Below, one piece after another: positions 46,043-55,818 of a DNA stretch of 64,000 nucleotides; position 1 is the stretch's first letter; each line of letters opens with the position of its first letter. The notes under the pieces were generated by a model. That model ran no database searches, was not told the DNA's origin, and saw nothing but the letters and a program-made list of their open reading frames with translations. This DNA comes from JBFLXR01 sp040757065 (lineage in GTDB: Bacteria; Pseudomonadota; Gammaproteobacteria; Burkholderiales; Gallionellaceae). The stretch covers positions 118,058 through 182,057 of the forward strand of contig JBFLXR010000003.1 in NCBI GenBank assembly GCA_040757065.1, in the 5' to 3' direction. The position numbers and the translations under genes were made by a program.

Positions 46043-46392
46043 TCCTTGTTTCCTTGAATAACCGGGCCGTCCTCAAGACGCGCCACATTATCACCTTCGA
46101 AAAATACGGTCAGGCGGCGCTGCTCGACCAGCTTGCCCTCCCGCTCGAAGCGATAGACATAATCCCATCGGTTTGCGTGGAACGGATCGCTGACCAGCGG
46201 GGTACCCAACGCTGCGCGCACCTGCAAACGATTCATCCCGACCTTTACTTGTTCACGCATATCCGGCGTGATCTGGTTGCCTTGACGAATATCGATTTTG
46301 TGCGCCACGAACGAGGGCGCCTTCGGCATACTGCTATCGCTGCAAGCAGCCAGCAACAGGGGGAAAATCAACCATAACGACTTGATGCGCAT
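46039..46392 (-). CDS. bamE: Outer membrane assembly lipoprotein BamE
   Basis: 117 residues from MRIKSLWLIFP. Lipobox LLAACS. The SmpA/OmlA core is ITPDMREQVKVGMNRLQVRAALGTPLVSDPFHANRWDYVYRF. Small lipoprotein of the BAM complex. It overlaps dapB by 4 bases. Confidence 0.95.
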   Translation of the reverse strand: MRIKSLWLIFPLLLAACSDSSMPKAPSFVAHKIDIRQGNQITPDMREQVKVGMNRLQVRAALGTPLVSDPFHANRWDYVYRFEREGKLVEQRRLTVFFEGDNVARLEDGPVIQGNKE

Positions 46393-46463
46393 GAGAACCA
46401 ACCTAGTGATAATTTCCGGCATGATACCGCATGCCGACGGCAAACTCTAACCGCTCGCGCCCG

Positions 46464-48125
46464 CTAAACCGCGATACCGAGCATCTCGGCTGCATGGCGG
46501 CGCGTTGTTTCGGTGATCTGTACGCCGCCCAGCATGCGGGCGATTTCTTCGACCCGCTCAGCTTCGCTCAGCGGACGAATCCCGCTCACCGTCATCCCCT
46601 CATGCACCGACTTGCTGACTTGCCACTGGTGATCGGCCATCGCTGCCACCTGCGGCAAGTGCGTGACGCATAGCACCTGACGGCGCCCGCCGAGTTTCTT
46701 AAGCAACTGCCCGACGATTTCCGCGACTCGCCCACCGATGCCGGTATCCACCTCATCGAATATCAGTGTCGGGACGCTGGCCACTTCGCTCAAAGCCACT
46801 TGTATCGCCAGACTGATACGCGACAATTCGCCACCCGAAGCGACCTTAGCCAAATTGCGTAACGGCATACCTGGGTTGGCGGAAACTTGAAACTCGATAT
46901 TTTCCAGCCCGCCCACCTGACCTTCCGACAGCGGCTGCAAGGCTACTTCGAAACGGCCGCCCTGCATGGCCAATTTTTGCATCGCCGATGTAATTTCCAT
47001 CGCCAAACGCCCAGCGGCTTCCGCTCTGCCGACGCTCAATTGCTGCGCCGCCTGTTGGTATTGCCGGTGTGCCTCCTGCTCCTCGCGTTCCAGCGCACCT
47101 TCGTCGCTGCCATCACCGATTTCTGCTAGCCGCCCCGCTATACGTTGCAACACATCCGGCAGATCCTCCGGTGCGCCCCGGTACTTGCGCGCGGCAGCCA
47201 CAATATCAGCAATCCGTTCTTCTACCTCTTGCAGCGCCTGCGGATCGGCATCCAGCCTTTGCTGGTAGTGCCGCAGTGAATAGACGGCTTCCTGCAATTC
47301 GTTTTGCGCACTTTCCAACAAATCCAGCGCCTCGCGCAGCGCAGGATCGTAGCCCACACCTTCGCGCACTCTCGACAGCAGTTCGCCGAGCTGACTCAGG
47401 CACGCTGTCTCCGATTCGCTTAACACCTCGACACCGAACTGGGCGGTTTCCAGCAGGCTTGATGCATGCGACAAACAAGCGTGGCGGCTCTGCAGATCGC
47501 CCCACTCTTCCGGCAAAAACGCCAAGGCTTCTAACTCGTTGCGCTGAAACAGCAGCAATTCGCGCTCATCGGCCAAGGCTTGCGCATTCTTCGACAACTC
47601 GATACGGCGTCGACGCAAAGCCTGCCAAGCCCGGTAAAGCGCCGCGACGTTTTCCGCCTGCGCGCCCAGCCCGGCATATCCGTCGAGCAGTGTGCGCTGC
47701 GCATCGGCGCGCAATAAAGCCTGATGCGCATGTTGACCGTGGATATCCAGCAAAAACGCGCCCGCTTCGCGCAACTGCTGCTGCGTCACAGCAGCGCCGT
47801 TGATAAACGCCCGCGACCTCCCCCCGGCATCCAGCACACGACGCAACAGACATACGCCTTCATCGCCTTCCAGCCCTTGTTCTTGCAACCATGCCTGCAA
47901 GCCCGGCACGGCTGTTGTATCGAATTCGGCGGCGATCTCGGCGCGCGCCGCACCGTTGCGCACCAACGCCGCCTCGCTGCGCTCACCCAGCGCCAACGAC
48001 AGCGCATCGATCAAAATGGATTTGCCCGCCCCGGTTTCGCCGGTCAGAGCGGTGAACCCGGACTGAAAATCCAGATCAAGGGAATCGACGATCACAAAAT
48101 CGCGAATACTCAGAAACCTTAACAT
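46464..48125 (-). CDS. recN: DNA repair protein RecN
   Basis: 553 residues, SMC-like. Walker A GETGAGKSIL near 30, long coiled regions in the middle, signature VASGGELSRISLAI and Walker B TLIFDEVDTGIGG. It acts in double-strand-break repair. It directly abuts the nadK stop (no gap). Confidence 0.96.
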   Translation of the reverse strand: MLRFLSIRDFVIVDSLDLDFQSGFTALTGETGAGKSILIDALSLALGERSEAALVRNGAARAEIAAEFDTTAVPGLQAWLQEQGLEGDEGVCLLRRVLDAGGRSRAFINGAAVTQQQLREAGAFLLDIHGQHAHQALLRADAQRTLLDGYAGLGAQAENVAALYRAWQALRRRRIELSKNAQALADERELLLFQRNELEALAFLPEEWGDLQSRHACLSHASSLLETAQFGVEVLSESETACLSQLGELLSRVREGVGYDPALREALDLLESAQNELQEAVYSLRHYQQRLDADPQALQEVEERIADIVAAARKYRGAPEDLPDVLQRIAGRLAEIGDGSDEGALEREEQEAHRQYQQAAQQLSVGRAEAAGRLAMEITSAMQKLAMQGGRFEVALQPLSEGQVGGLENIEFQVSANPGMPLRNLAKVASGGELSRISLAIQVALSEVASVPTLIFDEVDTGIGGRVAEIVGQLLKKLGGRRQVLCVTHLPQVAAMADHQWQVSKSVHEGMTVSGIRPLSEAERVEEIARMLGGVQITETTRRHAAEMLGIAV

Positions 48126-48998
48126 TTACAGCGTCTTATTCCAGAGCAACTTTTCGCGCAGCGTGTGGTAATAGCTATGACCGACCGGATGCAGCAGACA
48201 AACCGGGTCGGGATGGCGCTTGACGACCAGCTTGTCGCCCTTGCGCAAATCGAACCAGCTATGGCTATCGTAACGCACGCGCAGATCATCAATGCGGTGC
48301 AGCAAAATTTCGATTTCGGAACTGCCGCGCACCACGATCGGGCGATTGCTGAGTGCATGCGGACAAACCGGCACCAGCGAAATCACCTCCAGTGCGGGAT
48401 GCAAAATCGGCCCGCCGGCCGACAAGGCATAGGCGGTCGAACCGGTCGGCGTAGAAACGATCAAACCGTCTGCACGCTGGCGGTACAAATATTCCCGGTC
48501 GATACGCACTTCAAATTCGATCATGCTGCTGATGTTGCCGCGGTGCAACACCACCTCGTTGAAAGCCTGAGCGGCAAATACCTCATTGCCGTCGCGTTCC
48601 ACTCGCCCGGTCAGCAGCATGCGTTGCTCGGTGACGAATTCACCGTTGAGCATCGCCGCAATGCTGCGGCGCACGTTTTCGATCGAAAGATCGGTGAGAA
48701 AACCCAGCCGCCCCTGATTCACCCCAACCAGCGGCACCTTACAAGGTGCCAGTGTGCGGGCAATATTCAGCATCGTGCCGTCGCCGCCCAGCACCACCGC
48801 CAGATCGGCCGATTGCCCGATTTCTTCCAGCGACATCACACGATAAGCACTCAAATCCAGATGCTCGGCCGTTAATGCATCCACCACGACCGACATTCCT
48901 TTTTGCGTCAAAAACTCGGCCAACCGCAGAAAAGGTTCTGCGATTTCGGGCGTTTTGTACTTTCCGATGAGGGCAACGGTCTGAAAGGGGAATTTCAT
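48126..48998 (-). CDS. nadK: NAD kinase
   Basis: 290 residues. The conserved GGDGTMLN (near 75) and VNQGRLGFLTDL are present, with DGLIVSTPTGSTAYALSAGGPI. It makes NADP. The gene is divergent from hrcA by about 60 bases. Confidence 0.97.
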   Translation of the reverse strand: MKFPFQTVALIGKYKTPEIAEPFLRLAEFLTQKGMSVVVDALTAEHLDLSAYRVMSLEEIGQSADLAVVLGGDGTMLNIARTLAPCKVPLVGVNQGRLGFLTDLSIENVRRSIAAMLNGEFVTEQRMLLTGRVERDGNEVFAAQAFNEVVLHRGNISSMIEFEVRIDREYLYRQRADGLIVSTPTGSTAYALSAGGPILHPALEVISLVPVCPHALSNRPIVVRGSSEIEILLHRIDDLRVRYDSHSWFDLRKGDKLVVKRHPDPVCLLHPVGHSYYHTLREKLLWNKTL

Positions 48999-49059
48999 GA
49001 GGGACGATTAAACCATAACAGGGCTTTAATGACAAAGGCGCGTCATATAAAATTGAGGC

Positions 49060-50081
49060 ATGCTTAACGAACGCGCCCAAATTTTATAAAAACACTGGTT
49101 GAACGGTACATCAGCGATGGTCAGCCGGTCGGTTCGCGTTCGCTGCAACAGTTTTCCGGTCTGGATGTCAGCTCTGCCACTGTTCGCAATGTAATGGCCG
49201 ACCTGGAAAACATGGGGCTTGTTTCCAGCCCGCACACGTCTGCCGGACGCATTCCCACCGCGCAAGGTTACCGCCTGTTCATCGACACCATGATGGTCAC
49301 CAAGCCGCTGGACAGATTCGCGTTACGCCAAATGGAAACCCAACTGATCCCGGACAATCCGACCCGTTTACTGACACAAGCTTCCAACTTGTTGTCCGAG
49401 CTGACGCATTTTGCCGGCGTGGTTGCCACCCCGAAACGCAAAACGGTCAAAATCCGGCAAATCGAGTTTCTACGCTTGTCCGAGAAACGGGTGCTCTTGA
49501 TTATCGTCATGCCGGACGGCGAAGTGGAGAACCGCGTACTGCTGACCGAAAAAGATTATGCGCAATCGCAACTCACCGAGGCGGGGAATTTTCTGACGCA
49601 ACACTATACCGGCCGCACCTTTCAGGAAGTCCGCCAGCACATTCAGCACGAACTGAAACAACTGCACCACGATGTGAGCACGCTCATGACGGCAGCGCTG
49701 GCCGCAGGAGATGAGGCCGTAGCCCGCAAGCACGAAGACTACGTCATCAGCGGCGAACGCAATTTGTTGCATGTGCAAGATTTTTCCGCCGACATGACGC
49801 GCCTGCGCAACTTGTTCGATGTATTCGAGCAGAAAACCCAGCTGATGCAATTGCTGGAAGCAGGCCGTAACGCAGAAGGCGTGCACATTTTTATCGGCAA
49901 GGAGTCCGGGGTTTCCAATCTTGACGACTGCAGCATCATTACCGCCCCCTACCTTGCCGACGGCCAGCCGGTAGGCACACTGGCCGTCATCGGCCCAAAG
50001 CGTATGGATTACGAAAAATTGGTTCCCATCGTGGATATTACTGCCCGTCTGCTGGGCAACGCACTCTCGCAAACCGCCTGA
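49060..50081 (+). pseudogene. hrcA: Heat-shock repressor HrcA, apparent one-base deletion near the start
   Basis: The expected start MLNERAQIL is at 49060, but a TAA follows at codon 10. The family continuation KTLVERYISDGQPVGSRS resumes in the -1 frame from 49089; one missing T in ATTTTATAAA explains it. From there the frame is open to 50081 (DVSSATVRNVMADLENMG, SAGRIPTAQGYR, and the ligand-like domain). A start at the ATG at 49194 would lose about 45 residues of the DNA-binding helix. Either the gene is inactive, so CIRCE-controlled genes would be derepressed, or the base is an assembly error. Confidence 0.85.
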
Positions 50082-50101
50082 ATCTTTCCATTAAGCCCGC
50101 C

Positions 50102-52657
50102 ATGAACCAACCTGCCGTACCGGAAGCCGTCAAACATACGCCGATGATGGCGCAATACCTGCAAATCAAAGCACAGTACCCGGACATGCTGCTGTTCTAC
50201 CGCATGGGCGACTTTTACGAGCTGTTTCACAGCGATGCCGAACGCGCCGCCAAACTGCTCGACATCACCCTCACCCAGCGCGGCGCATCCGGCGGACAGC
50301 CGATCAAAATGGCCGGTGTTCCTTATCACGCCGCCGAGCAGTATCTGGCGCGGCTGGTCAAATTAGGCGAGTCGATCGCCATCTGCGAACAAGTCGGAGA
50401 CCCCGCCGCCAGCAAAGGGCCAGTCGAACGCAAAGTTGTACGCATCGTTACTCCGGGCACAGTGACCGATTCCGCATTATTGGAAGAAAAACGCGATTGC
50501 CTGCTGCTAGCACTACAAGCCCGCAACGATCAGGTCGGGCTGGCTTGGCTAAATCTGGCTTCCGGGCAATTTTTTGCCAGCGAAACCGATTACATCAATC
50601 TTTCCGCCGAACTGGAACGTCTGCAACCTTCGGAAATTCTGTTTCCGGAAGGCACACGATTGGATAACGGTTTGCATGCCGCCCAAAAACCCTTACCGGT
50701 CTGGCACTTCGATCTGGAAACTGCGCGCCGAACGCTGTGCCAACAATTCGGCACACTGGATCTGGCCGGTTTCGGCTGTGATCATCTCTCCCTGGGGCTG
50801 GAAGCCGCCGGTGCACTGCTCGGATATGCGAAGCTGACACAGGGGCAAAGCATCGGACACATTCGCGGTTTACAGGTCTATGCCGCCGACCGTTTCGTGC
50901 ATTTGGATGCTGCTACCCGGCGCAATCTGGAAATCACGCAAACCCTGCGCGGCGAACCCGCACCGACCCTGCTTTCGCTGCTCGACACCTGCGCCACCAA
51001 CATGGGCAGCCGTTTGCTGCATCAATGGTTGCACCATCCGTTGCGTGATCGCGCGGTGCTACTCGCCCGCCTCGATGCCGTCGATCAGCTCGGCCACGGC
51101 TTCTCCGCTTTGTACCGTGCGCTGCGCCCCTGCGTGGATGTCGAACGCATCACTGCACGCATTGCCCTGAAAAGCGCCCGCCCACGCGATCTTTCCGGCT
51201 TACGCGACACCTTGGCGCAACTACCGGAAGTGTTGACGCTACTGCAGAGCTGCCGTTCGCCGTTGCTCGACGATCTGTCCGCCGCCCTCTCCACGGACGG
51301 AACTCTGTTCGACTTACTGTCGCGCTCTTTGCGCCCAGAGCCGGCCAGCATCCTGCGCGAAGGCGGGGTGATTGCCGATGGCTTCGATGTCGAGCTGGAC
51401 GAATTGCGCGGCATTCAGACCAATTGCGGCGAATACTTATTGGAACTGGAAACCCGCGAACGCGCCCGCACCGGCATCGCAACGCTGAAAGTCGAATACA
51501 ACCGGGTACACGGCTTCTATATCGAAGTAACGCATGCTCAGGCAGCGAATGTGCCGGACGATTATCGTCGTCGGCAAACGCTGAAAAATGCCGAACGCTA
51601 TATCACCCCCGAACTGAAAGCCTTCGAAGACAAAGCGCTCTCGGCCAGCGAGCGGGCACTGGCACGCGAAAAGTATTTGTACGACCAATTGCTGGAACAA
51701 TTGGCCCCGGCGATTCCGGCATTGCAGCACCTCGCAGCGGCGATTGCCGAACTGGATGTACTAAACACCTTCGCCGAACGTGCCGCCGCATTAAACTTCA
51801 CCGCGCCGCGCTTCACCGATGACGCGCAACTGCATATCCGCGGCGGCCGCCATCCGGTTGTCGAAGCGCAAGTCGAGCAGTTCATTGCCAACGACTGCGT
51901 ACTGCACGAACAACGCAAACTGCTGTTGATTACCGGGCCGAACATGGGCGGTAAGTCGACTTACATGCGGCAAGTCGCACTGATTGCGCTGCTGGCGCAT
52001 TGCGGCTCTTATGTGCCTGCGGACGAGGCCGTATTTGGCGCGCTGGATCGCATCTTTACTCGTATTGGTGCCTCCGACGATCTCGCCAGCGGCCGGTCGA
52101 CCTTCATGGTGGAAATGACCGAAGCCGCCAACATTCTGCACAACGCCAGCGAACATAGCTTGGTACTGGTAGACGAAATCGGGCGCGGCACCTCCACCTT
52201 CGACGGGCTGGCGCTGGCCTACGCTATCGCGCGCCACCTGCTGGAGCACAATCGGAGCTACACGCTGTTCGCCACCCACTATTTTGAACTGACCAGACTG
52301 TCCGAAGAATTCCGCCAACTTGCCAATGTGCATCTGGCTGCTATCGAACATCAGAACAGCATAGTCTTTTTGCACAGCGTTAACGATGGCGCAGCCAGCC
52401 AAAGCTACGGCCTGCAAGTCGCTGCGCTGGCTGGCGTACCGCAAAATGTCATTCGGGTCGCCCGCAAGCAACTCCGGTCGCTGGAGCAGCAAAGCGCCGG
52501 GCACAGCCCGCAAGGCGACCTGTTCGCCGCTGCACCGCCTGAACCGGAACCGCCGGAAGAACACCCACTGCTGGAAAAACTGCGCACGCTGCAACCGGAC
52601 GAACTCAGCCCGCGGCAGGCCTTGGATTTACTTTACGAACTTAAACGCAGCGTCTAA
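50102..52657 (+). CDS. mutS: DNA mismatch repair protein MutS
   Basis: 851 residues. The mismatch-wedge motif is GDFYELF (Phe38, Glu40); connector, lever and clamp domains follow; the ATPase has Walker A GPNMGGKST near 615, Walker B LVLVDEIGRGTSTFDG and the helix-turn-helix end. It starts 20 bases past hrcA on the same strand. Confidence 0.98.
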   Translation: MNQPAVPEAVKHTPMMAQYLQIKAQYPDMLLFYRMGDFYELFHSDAERAAKLLDITLTQRGASGGQPIKMAGVPYHAAEQYLARLVKLGESIAICEQVGDPAASKGPVERKVVRIVTPGTVTDSALLEEKRDCLLLALQARNDQVGLAWLNLASGQFFASETDYINLSAELERLQPSEILFPEGTRLDNGLHAAQKPLPVWHFDLETARRTLCQQFGTLDLAGFGCDHLSLGLEAAGALLGYAKLTQGQSIGHIRGLQVYAADRFVHLDAATRRNLEITQTLRGEPAPTLLSLLDTCATNMGSRLLHQWLHHPLRDRAVLLARLDAVDQLGHGFSALYRALRPCVDVERITARIALKSARPRDLSGLRDTLAQLPEVLTLLQSCRSPLLDDLSAALSTDGTLFDLLSRSLRPEPASILREGGVIADGFDVELDELRGIQTNCGEYLLELETRERARTGIATLKVEYNRVHGFYIEVTHAQAANVPDDYRRRQTLKNAERYITPELKAFEDKALSASERALAREKYLYDQLLEQLAPAIPALQHLAAAIAELDVLNTFAERAAALNFTAPRFTDDAQLHIRGGRHPVVEAQVEQFIANDCVLHEQRKLLLITGPNMGGKSTYMRQVALIALLAHCGSYVPADEAVFGALDRIFTRIGASDDLASGRSTFMVEMTEAANILHNASEHSLVLVDEIGRGTSTFDGLALAYAIARHLLEHNRSYTLFATHYFELTRLSEEFRQLANVHLAAIEHQNSIVFLHSVNDGAASQSYGLQVAALAGVPQNVIRVARKQLRSLEQQSAGHSPQGDLFAAAPPEPEPPEEHPLLEKLRTLQPDELSPRQALDLLYELKRSV

Positions 52658-52661
52658 ACGC

Positions 52662-52705
52662 TCCCCAGCAAAAAGGCCCGCGACTGCGGGCCTTTTTGCT
52701 GGGGA
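52662..52705. terminator. Bidirectional terminator between mutS and slyD
   Basis: A perfect 20-bp stem (TCCCCAGCAAAAAGGCCCGC and its complement) with the 4-base loop GACT, and A/T runs on both sides. Confidence 0.93.
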
Positions 52706-52715
52706 TCAACACTGC

Positions 52716-53201
52716 TTAGTGGTGATGACCGCCTTCGCCGTGTGCATGCCCGTGCGCCAATTCTTCCGGCGTTGCCGGGCGCACGTCGGTCACGGTGCAA
52801 GCAAAAGTCAGCGTCTTGCCGGACAGCGGATGATTACCGTCGACCGTCACTTCGTCGTCAGTCACTTCGACCACGGTATAGAGCATGAAGTCATCCTCAT
52901 CCTCGCCTTCCGCACCGCCTTCGAACTGCATGCCGACTTCGACGTTTTCCGGGAACAGGCCGCGCGGCTCGGCACGCACCAGATCATGGTCGTATTCACC
53001 GAAGGCATCGTCCGGTTCCAGCGTAACAATGCACTGTTCGCCGGGTTCAAGGCCGTGCAGGGCTTCTTCCACCAAGGGAAAAATACCGTCGTAGCCGCCA
53101 TGCAGGTAGCTGACCGGATGTTCGGTTTTTTCGATCAGCACACCGTCGGCATCGGCCAGTTCGTATTGAAGAGAGACGACGGTATCTTTAACAATTTTCA
53201 T
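52716..53201 (-). CDS. slyD: FKBP-type peptidyl-prolyl isomerase, SlyD type
   Basis: 161 residues. FKBP core with the insert-in-flap domain (LEPDDAFGEYDHDLV, LFPENVEVGMQF). The C-terminus is histidine-rich (HGHAHGEGGHHH), as in nickel-binding SlyD. It catalyses proline isomerisation and metal handling. The ATG overlaps the bcp stop by 4 bases. Confidence 0.95.
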   Translation of the reverse strand: MKIVKDTVVSLQYELADADGVLIEKTEHPVSYLHGGYDGIFPLVEEALHGLEPGEQCIVTLEPDDAFGEYDHDLVRAEPRGLFPENVEVGMQFEGGAEGEDEDDFMLYTVVEVTDDEVTVDGNHPLSGKTLTFACTVTDVRPATPEELAHGHAHGEGGHHH

Positions 53202-53668
53202 TTAAGTTCCTTTATGAGTTTAAGCACTTCGGCAGGATGTCCGTGCGCATGCACCCCGTACATCACATGCTGCAATTTACCCTGTTTGTCGATAATAAAG
53301 GTGGAACGCTGTATGACATGCTTCTTGTGTCCGTCCACTTCTTTTTCCTGCAAAACGCCATATTTCCTGCATACCCGGCCTTCCGGATCAGCCAGCAGCA
53401 GCACGGCCAAACCGTATTTATCTCGAAATGCAGCATGGCTAATGCAATCGTCGCGGCTGATACCAATCACCGCCGTCTCCAGCCGCGTAAAGTCGGCCTC
53501 GAACTCACTAAATTCTTCGGCTTCCATCGTACAGCCCGGAGTGTTGTCCTTGGGATAGAAATACAGTACTACGTTCTGCCTGCCGCGCAACGAAGTTAAA
53601 GCAAACATTTCCATGTCGGCGTCGGGCAACTCGAACTGCGGCGCATCCATTCCGGTTTGTAATTGCAT
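53198..53668 (-). CDS. bcp: Thioredoxin-dependent peroxiredoxin Bcp
   Basis: 156 residues from MQLQTGMDAPQF; GGGAGG is 6 bases upstream, so longer in-frame starts are not used. Peroxidatic Cys46 is in DNTPGCTMEA. The usual resolving Cys five residues later is Glu here, so another cysteine or a partner thiol must resolve it. FYPKDNTPGCT is the Bcp/PrxQ signature. Confidence 0.94.
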   Translation of the reverse strand: MQLQTGMDAPQFELPDADMEMFALTSLRGRQNVVLYFYPKDNTPGCTMEAEEFSEFEADFTRLETAVIGISRDDCISHAAFRDKYGLAVLLLADPEGRVCRKYGVLQEKEVDGHKKHVIQRSTFIIDKQGKLQHVMYGVHAHGHPAEVLKLIKELK

Positions 53669-53757
53669 ACGCATCCTCCCGTGCATGCATTCTAACTGCG
53701 GATTTCGTCCGCCGTAAAATTATTTTTGCATAACATGCATAGCGCTATAATCGCTCC

Positions 53758-54909
53758 ATGAATACATCCAGCACTTTCCTCGGCGGCCTGTCGATCGACC
53801 AGTTTCTGCGCGAATACTGGCAAAAAAAACCTTTGCTTATCCGGCAAGCTTTCCCCGGCTTTGCGGGTTTGCTTAACCCGAAAGAACTGATCGCCCTAGC
53901 GTGCGACGAAGATGTGCAAGCCCGGATTGTCAAACAACGCAAAGGGGAGTGGGAATTGCATCACAGCCCCTTTACTCCGGCCGAAATCGCTAAGCTCGGC
54001 AAAGGCGTCTGGACGGTGCTGGTGCAAGGCGTGAACCATTATTTGCCGGAAGCTGCCGACTTATTGAAGCATTTCAAATTCGTACCCCATGCGCGTCTGG
54101 ACGACCTGATGGTCAGTTACGCACCGAAGGGGGGCGGAGTCGGCCCGCATTTCGATTCCTACGATGTATTCTTGCTGCAGGGCTATGGACACCGCCGCTG
54201 GCAGATTTCAACACAAGAAGATCAATCGCTGATCGAAGGTGCCCCGCTGCGTATTCTGCAAAACTTTCAAATCGAGCAAGAATGGGTACTAGCGCCGGGC
54301 GACATGCTGTACTTGCCCCCGCATTGCGCCCACAACGGCATTGCCGAAGACGATTGCATGACTTACTCGATCGGTTTCCGCACTCCTGCCTATCAAGAAC
54401 TCGGCGAGCAATTTCTGGTTTATCTGCAAGACCGAATTTGCATTGATGGCATGTACGCCGACCCTGGCCTGAAAGCGCAATCGCACCCTTCGGAAATCGG
54501 CGACGACATGCTCGACCAAGTAGAAGGGGCAATCCGCCAGATTCGCTGGGACCGGGAAGATGTCGCCAACTTCCTCGGCTGCTATTTAAGCGAACCCAAA
54601 CCGCACATCTTTTTCGATGCGCCTGAAGAACCCTTACCCCCCGCAAAATTCAAGCGCGCCGCACAAACGCACGGCCTCGAACTGGATCTCAAAACGCAAA
54701 TGCTTTGCCAAGGGCACAGCATATTTATTAATGGCACCTCGCAAACGCTGAACGAAACCGACTACGCCACCCTGCGGGAATTGGCTGATGCGCGCACACT
54801 CGCCACCGGCCCGCAGCTTACGGACGGCGCATGGGAATTCCTCTACGAAGCCTATGTCGACGGTTACCTGACGCCCCTTTCGCCGAAACCCGGCAAACGC
54901 CATGGCTAG
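53758..54909 (+). CDS. roxA: Ribosomal protein L16 arginine hydroxylase (RoxA/YcfD-like)
   Basis: 383 residues, JmjC-like cupin. The iron ligands are His131 and Asp133 (GPHFDSYDVF) with His192 (PHCAHNG). FLREYWQKKPLLIRQAFPG and YAPKGGGVGPHFDSYDVFLLQ are family blocks. It hydroxylates an arginine of L16 using O2 and 2-oxoglutarate. Confidence 0.92.
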   Translation: MNTSSTFLGGLSIDQFLREYWQKKPLLIRQAFPGFAGLLNPKELIALACDEDVQARIVKQRKGEWELHHSPFTPAEIAKLGKGVWTVLVQGVNHYLPEAADLLKHFKFVPHARLDDLMVSYAPKGGGVGPHFDSYDVFLLQGYGHRRWQISTQEDQSLIEGAPLRILQNFQIEQEWVLAPGDMLYLPPHCAHNGIAEDDCMTYSIGFRTPAYQELGEQFLVYLQDRICIDGMYADPGLKAQSHPSEIGDDMLDQVEGAIRQIRWDREDVANFLGCYLSEPKPHIFFDAPEEPLPPAKFKRAAQTHGLELDLKTQMLCQGHSIFINGTSQTLNETDYATLRELADARTLATGPQLTDGAWEFLYEAYVDGYLTPLSPKPGKRHG

Positions 54910-55390
54910 CGATCCTCGCCACACCACGCTCAATGGTTCGGCCGATTATCTGGCGGCGCTGAATACGCTCTGCAGCACCGCCGGACATGAACTCTGCTTC
55001 TTCGACAAAAACTTCGAAGGCACCGGCTTCAACAGCGAACTGCGCAGCCAATTGCTGCGCGATTTTCTACTGGCGAACCCCTCTAACCGTCTGCGCGTAC
55101 TGGCTCACGACACCCGGCATCTAGAGCAATACTGCCCGCGCTTACTCGCGCTCCAGCGACAGTTCGGTTATGCCGTACATATTTATCAAACTCCGACACA
55201 TTTTCGCCATATTTCCGAACCCTTTGCTGTTGCCGACAGCCTGCATTACGTCCGCCGATTTCATTTCGACGATCTGCGCGGCATACTCGCCATCGACGAC
55301 CCGGAAGAGGCTCGCAAGCTGCATGCACGGTTTGAAGAATTATGGTCGGCCTCGCACCCCGCCTTGTCCGGCAGCCCGCTCGGACTATAG
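54902..55390 (+). CDS. Uncharacterised protein (DUF7931-like)
   Basis: 162 residues, overlapping the roxA end by 8 bases. No signal or TM segment. The blocks AGHELCFFDKNFEGTGFNSE, LANPSNRLRVLAHDTRHLEQ and DSLHYVRRFHFDDLRGIL resemble a phospholipase-D-like half without the HKD catalytic residues. Its position after roxA may hint at ribosome-related work, but the role is unknown. Confidence 0.78.
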   Translation: MASDPRHTTLNGSADYLAALNTLCSTAGHELCFFDKNFEGTGFNSELRSQLLRDFLLANPSNRLRVLAHDTRHLEQYCPRLLALQRQFGYAVHIYQTPTHFRHISEPFAVADSLHYVRRFHFDDLRGILAIDDPEEARKLHARFEELWSASHPALSGSPLGL

Positions 55391-55529
55391 GTAAAATCGC
55401 TGAAAAATCTGCAAGATGTGCTGGATTTTTTCAAGAAACTTGATAAAATATGTCGTCTTTCGCATTGGTTATTCAGCGCGAAGTGAACGGATTAGCTTTT
55501 GTACAACTCTGTAAACTAAAGGAAAACAA

Positions 55530-55727
55530 ATGAAACGCTCTGCTCTGGTTGCTGCCCTGTTGGCTCTTTCCTTGACCGCTTGCGGCGAAAAGGCTGCTGA
55601 AACTGCTGCTCCGGCTGCTGCTCCGGCTCCCGCTGCTGAAGCCTCCGCTCCGGCTGCTGCTCCGGCTGCATCCGAAGCTGCTGCTGCTCCGGCTGCTGCA
55701 TCCGAAGCTGCTCCTGCTGCGAAGTAA
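55530..55727 (+). CDS. Small Ala-rich lipoprotein
   Basis: 65 residues. A lipobox LTAC at 15-18 gives a mature chain of about 48 residues that is almost wholly Ala, Pro and Glu in short repeats (EAAPAAA). A clear AAAGGAAAAC ribosome site and a following terminator mark it as a monocistronic, well-expressed gene. It is probably periplasmic or outer-membrane anchored. No specific function can be stated. Confidence 0.85.
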   Translation: MKRSALVAALLALSLTACGEKAAETAAPAAAPAPAAEASAPAAAPAASEAAAAPAAASEAAPAAK

Positions 55728-55747
55728 TTCGGCAAGCAATAGCTCAA

Positions 55748-55774
55748 CAAAAAGCCGGCAATGCCGGCTTTTTG
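55748..55774 (+). terminator. Intrinsic terminator of the lipoprotein gene
   Basis: A 12-bp stem CAAAAAGCCGGC/GCCGGCTTTTTG with a 3-base loop, T-run after it. It starts 20 bases past the stop. Confidence 0.9.
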
Positions 55775-55818
55775 TTTTGGTGCAACGACTTTAAATATCC
55801 GCCTACGCAACCGTCCGC

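Noticed and set aside
49078..49092. Programmed -1 frameshift in hrcA
   Set aside because: The direction fits, but there is no X-XXY-YYZ heptamer: the codons ATT-TTA before the TAA would re-pair poorly, and HrcA is not known to use recoding.
55580..55720. Repeat array that could look like a CRISPR or tandem element
   Set aside because: The repeats are short codon-level repeats encoding Ala/Pro/Glu within a lipoprotein; no spacers or cas genes are present anywhere in the window.
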